Shown here: positions 6,581-8,693 of the stretch, in pieces
Numbering within the stretch: the first letter of the stretch is position 1
Layout: each line of letters opens with the position of its first letter
From: Lachnospiraceae bacterium
GTDB lineage: Bacteria > Bacillota > Clostridia > Lachnospirales > Lachnospiraceae
Direction of reading: 5' to 3'
DNA: 8,693 bases
Assembly: GCA_003520105.1 (NCBI GenBank)
Contig: DOVL01000107.1
Location: 1-8,693 of the forward strand
Position numbers and translations under genes: made by a program
The notes under the pieces: generated by a model
What the model saw: only the letters and a program-made list of their open reading frames with translations
Database searches by the model: none
Told to the model about the DNA's origin: nothing

Positions 6581-7486
6581 TCAACGCACCTCCTTCGTAT
6601 CGTAATAATTCATAAATATCTCCTCGAGGCTTGGCTCGGTGATATTTACATTTCTGATATCCTGATCAACAAGGAAGCCGAGCAGGCTCTTGATATCGCC
6701 ATGATAAAGGAAGCTTGTATGCTTTCCGCTGGCTGTCCGTTCAACATTATCAACCGCCTCTGCGACCTTGCGAAGCCTCTCGATATCACTGTCTGTAACT
6801 TCGCCTGAAACAGTAACCTTCTTAGCACCTGTTTTCTTCAGATTACCAACCTTATCTGCAATGATTATCCTGCCATCTCTTATAAATGCAGCCATCCTGC
6901 AGTGCTCCTGAACCTCCGAAAGAACATGTGAGGAGAAAAATATAGTTGCGCCTCTCTTATTTTCTTCCGTTAAGATACTAAAGAATTCTCTCTGCATCAG
7001 CGGATCCAGACCGGATGTAGGTTCGTCCAGTATCAGAAGCTCCGGATGATGCTGAACAGCACAGATTATGCCAACCTTCTTCCTGTTTCCGAGAGAAAGC
7101 TCCTCAACTCTTTTATTGGTATCCAAATCAAGGCGTTTGCACAGCTTAGCTGCCTCGCTGTCACAGTTCATTCCACGAAGCTTTGCAGAATAACGGATCA
7201 CCTCTTTAACCTTCATGCCCTTGTAGAAGTTGATCTCAGACGGAAGATAGCCTGTCCTCTTATGGATCTCATCAATTCCCTCTGTGATGTCTATATCCAA
7301 TATTTTCGTGCGGCCGCTTGTCGGCTTGATATAGCCGAGTATGGTTCTGATCGTTGTCGACTTGCCGGCCCCGTTCGGTCCGATAAAGCCATAAAAATCA
7401 CCCGCATCCACCGACATACTAAGCTCGGTTATACCCCTGCTGCTGCCGTAGTTCTTTGTTAATTTGTCTATTTCGATTGCTTTCAT
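6581..7486 (-). CDS. ABC transporter ATP-binding protein (CcmA/ABC-2 exporter type)
   Basis: This 301-aa protein is a nucleotide-binding domain plus a C-terminal extension. It has aromatic Y13 (A-loop), Walker A GPNGAGKST (36-44), signature LSLGN (130-134) where the canonical form is LSGGQ, Walker B LLILDEP (150-156), the D-loop SGLD, and switch H187 in FFSSH. At the Q-loop position the sequence reads GYLPSE (79-84), so the usual glutamine is absent, a form I associate with this ABC-2 subgroup. Residues about 205-301 form a separate C-terminal domain ending in EPSLEEIFMNYY, common in exporters of this type. The start at 7486 has AGGAAAGAAG a few bases upstream. It is first in a two-gene operon with the permease and drives export by ATP hydrolysis at the inner face of the membrane. 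No dedicated regulator such as a GntR/YtrA gene is in the operon. Confidence 0.94.
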   Translation of the reverse strand: MKAIEIDKLTKNYGSSRGITELSMSVDAGDFYGFIGPNGAGKSTTIRTILGYIKPTSGRTKILDIDITEGIDEIHKRTGYLPSEINFYKGMKVKEVIRYSAKLRGMNCDSEAAKLCKRLDLDTNKRVEELSLGNRKKVGIICAVQHHPELLILDEPTSGLDPLMQREFFSILTEENKRGATIFFSSHVLSEVQEHCRMAAFIRDGRIIIADKVGNLKKTGAKKVTVSGEVTDSDIERLRKVAEAVDNVERTASGKHTSFLYHGDIKSLLGFLVDQDIRNVNITEPSLEEIFMNYYDTKEVR

Positions 7487-7627
7487 ATACTTCTTTCCTC
7501 ACTAACTATTACGTCATAGCCGCCGTAATTCACACGATAACACATCCGTATTCTTCATCACGTCCGACTGTACATGTTTCTCCAGAAATCAACCATCCTC
7601 CGGATCATTACAGAAATCGATGCCGGT

Positions 7628-7656
7628 ATTATATATTTCATTCATGTGTATTGACC
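7628..7656 (-). promoter_or_regulatory. Putative promoter of the ABC operon, with operator repeats over the -35
   Basis: A perfect TATAAT lies on the minus strand at 7633-7628, which would start transcription near 7621 and give a leader of about 135 nt. At the -35 position (16-18 nt upstream) there is only GGTCAAT, which is not a good TTGACA. That GGTCAAT is itself one copy of the repeated box described at 7650-7705. A poor -35 covered by repeated dyads suggests an activator- or repressor-controlled promoter. Confidence 0.5.
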
Positions 7657-7705
7657 GATTCGGTAATTGACCACTTCGGTTAATATGAATATACGTCCAT
7701 TGACC
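7650..7705. promoter_or_regulatory. Array of three ATTGACC boxes, two with dyad symmetry (operator-like)
   Basis: ATTGACC occurs at 7650-7656, 7666-7672 and 7699-7705, so starts are 16 and 33 nt apart (about 1 and 2 units). Copy 1 continues as ACCG-ATT-CGGT, a perfect dyad. Copy 2 is ATTGACC-ACTTC-GGTTAAT, a dyad with one mismatch. Copy 3 lacks the second half. The array lies between the divergent ABC operon and purC. It overlaps the ABC -35 region; on the plus strand the same TTGACC boxes resemble -35 elements (7700-7705 with TATTTT at 7722-7727, spacer 16). No regulator gene in the window is an obvious partner. Confidence 0.6.
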
Positions 7706-7788
7706 ATTTTTGAGAAGACCCTATTTTAAAGTTTTTTCAGACAGCATTGAAACACACCATAATAATCCGCGAATCTTTAAAAAGCCGC

Positions 7789-7817
7789 TTGATTTTTATA
7801 CGCAAATACACTATTCT
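7789..7817 (+). promoter_or_regulatory. Candidate sigma-A promoter of purC
   Basis: TTGATT (7789-7794), exactly 17 nt of spacer, then TATTCT (7812-7817). Initiation would be near 7824, giving a leader of about 100 nt before purC. The leader contains GAGGCCTC and a few short dyads but no purine-riboswitch core that I can recognise. Confidence 0.6.
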
Positions 7818-7913
7818 ATTTACGTTAATTCAGCAAACACACCGATAAACATGCAGTGAGAGAGGCCTCGAAGCCATGATCGCATCGTTCGTCGGAAATA
7901 TATTTTATAAAAC

Positions 7914-7918
7914 GGAGG
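7914..7918 (+). promoter_or_regulatory. Shine-Dalgarno of purC
   Basis: GGAGG lies 8 nt before the ATG at 7927, a near-ideal distance. It is bracketed by AAAAC (7909-7913) and GTTTT (7918-7922), which could pair weakly around it. Such an A/T stem is probably too weak to control initiation. Confidence 0.8.
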
Positions 7919-7926
7919 TTTTTACG

Positions 7927-8693
7927 ATGTCAAATGAGATGAAGCCTTTCAAGGAAGGCAAGGTTCGTGAGATCTACGATAACGGCGACAGCCTTATTAT
8001 GGTTGCGACTGACAGAATCAGCTGCTATGACGTTATCCTTAAGAATAAGATTGTTAAGAAGGGTACAGTTCTCACCCAGATGTCTAAGTTCTGGTTTGAG
8101 ATGACAGAGGACATCCTTCCTAATCATATGATCACAACAGATGTTAATGAGATGCCTGAGTTTTTCAGAAAGCCTGAATTTGACGGCAACAGCATGATGG
8201 TTAAAAAGCTTACAATGCTTCCTATCGAGTGTATTGTACGTGGTTACATCACAGGAAGCGGCTGGGCAAGCTACAAGGAAAATGGTACTGTCTGCGGTAT
8301 CAGGCTTCCTGAAGGACTTATCGAGTCAGACAAGCTTCCTGAGCCTATCTACACACCTTCTACAAAGGCTGAGATTGGTGACCATGATGAAAATATTTCT
8401 TTCGAGAGAAGCGTCGAAGTACTTGAGAAGGAATTTCCTGGCAAGGGTCAGGAGTATGCTGAGAAGCTTCGCGACTATACCATTGCTCTGTATAAGAAGT
8501 GTGCAGACTATGCACTTACAAAGGGCATCATTATAGCAGATACCAAGTTTGAGTTTGGTCTCGATGAGGACGGAAATATGGTTCTCGGCGACGAGATGCT
8601 TACACCGGACAGCTCACGTTTCTGGCCTGCAGATACATATGAGCCTGGCCATGGTCAGCCATCCTTCGATAAGCAGTTTGCACGTGACTGGCT
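7927..8693 (+). CDS. purC: SAICAR synthetase (phosphoribosylaminoimidazole-succinocarboxamide synthase), C-terminus outside window
   Basis: 255 codons are read without a stop to the right edge, starting [18 protein letters not shown]. Motifs of the family appear in order: KVREIYD (12-18) at the ATP-binding hairpin; [11 protein letters not shown] (26-36); the active-site signature [10 protein letters not shown] (104-113); ADTKFEFG (204-211); and [13 protein letters not shown] (221-233). The enzyme joins aspartate to CAIR using ATP in cytosolic de novo purine synthesis. Spacing of motifs fits the longer form of about 290-305 aa, similar to yeast Ade1, rather than the 237-aa E. coli form. About 35-50 residues are therefore missing. 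It has its own promoter and a strong ribosome binding site. Whether other pur genes follow cannot be seen, and none precede it. No catalytic residue appears altered. Confidence 0.95.
   Translation, partial: MSNEMKPFKEGKVREIYDNGDSLIMVATDRISCYDVILKNKIVKKGTVLTQMSKFWFEMTEDILPNHMITTDVNEMPEFFRKPEFDGNSMMVKKLTMLPIECIVRGYITGSGWASYKENGTVCGIRLPEGLIESDKLPEPIYTPSTKAEIGDHDENISFERSVEVLEKEFPGKGQEYAEKLRDYTIALYKKCADYALTKGIIIADTKFEFGLDEDGNMVLGDEMLTPDSSRFWPADTYEPGHGQPSFDKQFARDW

Larger units (their letters stand above)
7487..7926. other. 440-nt divergent intergenic region without a gene
   Basis: No coding frame here has a plausible start, ribosome binding site and protein-like composition. From left to right it holds the ABC leader (7487-7620), the putative ABC promoter (7628-7633 as -10), the ATTGACC array (7650-7705), an A/T-rich stretch with no clear signal (7706-7788), the purC promoter (7789-7817), and the purC leader with GGAGG (7914-7918). 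Confidence 0.6.

Noticed and set aside
7456..7683. 75-codon plus-strand frame in the divergent region
   Set aside because: It overlaps the start of the ABC ATPase gene and runs through promoter-like DNA. It has no ribosome binding site or recognisable domain.
7869..7891. CGAA-N15-TTCG in the purC leader as a PurR box
   Set aside because: The core letters match, but the flanks do not fit the Bacillus box and I am not certain of the required spacing. Four-base inverted pairs are common by chance.
7824..7926. Purine or other riboswitch in the purC leader
   Set aside because: I could not find a three-way junction or the conserved purine-aptamer loops; about 100 nt with only short dyads and no terminator.

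Overview
The window looks like a chromosomal core segment from a low-to-moderate G+C Gram-positive anaerobe. The best guess is a Lachnospiraceae member of the Butyrivibrio type. That rests on family resemblance of the proteins (a clostridial-style MutS2 and histidine kinase, YhaM, and a long-form PurC) and on AGGAGG-type ribosome binding sites; no rRNA marker is present. No phage, transposase or CRISPR array is visible.

Layout, left to right. (1) 1-596, minus: the first 198 codons of a YhaM-type 3'-5' exoribonuclease, running off the left edge, with a very good extended -10 promoter at 670-698 and a possible 13-codon leader ORF overlapping its start. (2) 883-3279, plus: complete MutS2, divergent from yhaM. 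(3) 3280-3497: an intergenic stretch almost filled by a 183-nt palindromic element. An 18-bp outer inverted repeat encloses at least five further stem-loops. All the outer-stem and long-hairpin non-Watson-Crick pairs are G-U compatible only in plus-strand RNA. (4) 3498-5717, plus: an OmpR-type response regulator and its HAMP sensor kinase, with stop and start codons directly adjacent. (5) 5745-5776: a terminator hairpin between convergent transcription units. (6) 7486-5791, minus: a two-gene ABC-2 exporter operon (ATPase then permease, 1 nt apart). (7) 7487-7926: a 440-nt divergent control region with three ATTGACC boxes, two of them forming dyads and sitting on the -35 region of the putative ABC promoter, plus a purC promoter. 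(8) 7927-8693, plus: purC, running off the right edge.

Functionally, yhaM and mutS2 form a divergent pair whose families both act in RNA or ribosome quality control (YhaM in 3' trimming; MutS2 in splitting collided ribosomes in Bacillus). The two-component system and the ABC exporter converge, and nothing in the sequence links them directly. purC belongs to de novo purine synthesis. The most unusual structure is the 3282-3464 multi-hairpin element. The next is the repeated operator-like array at 7650-7705.
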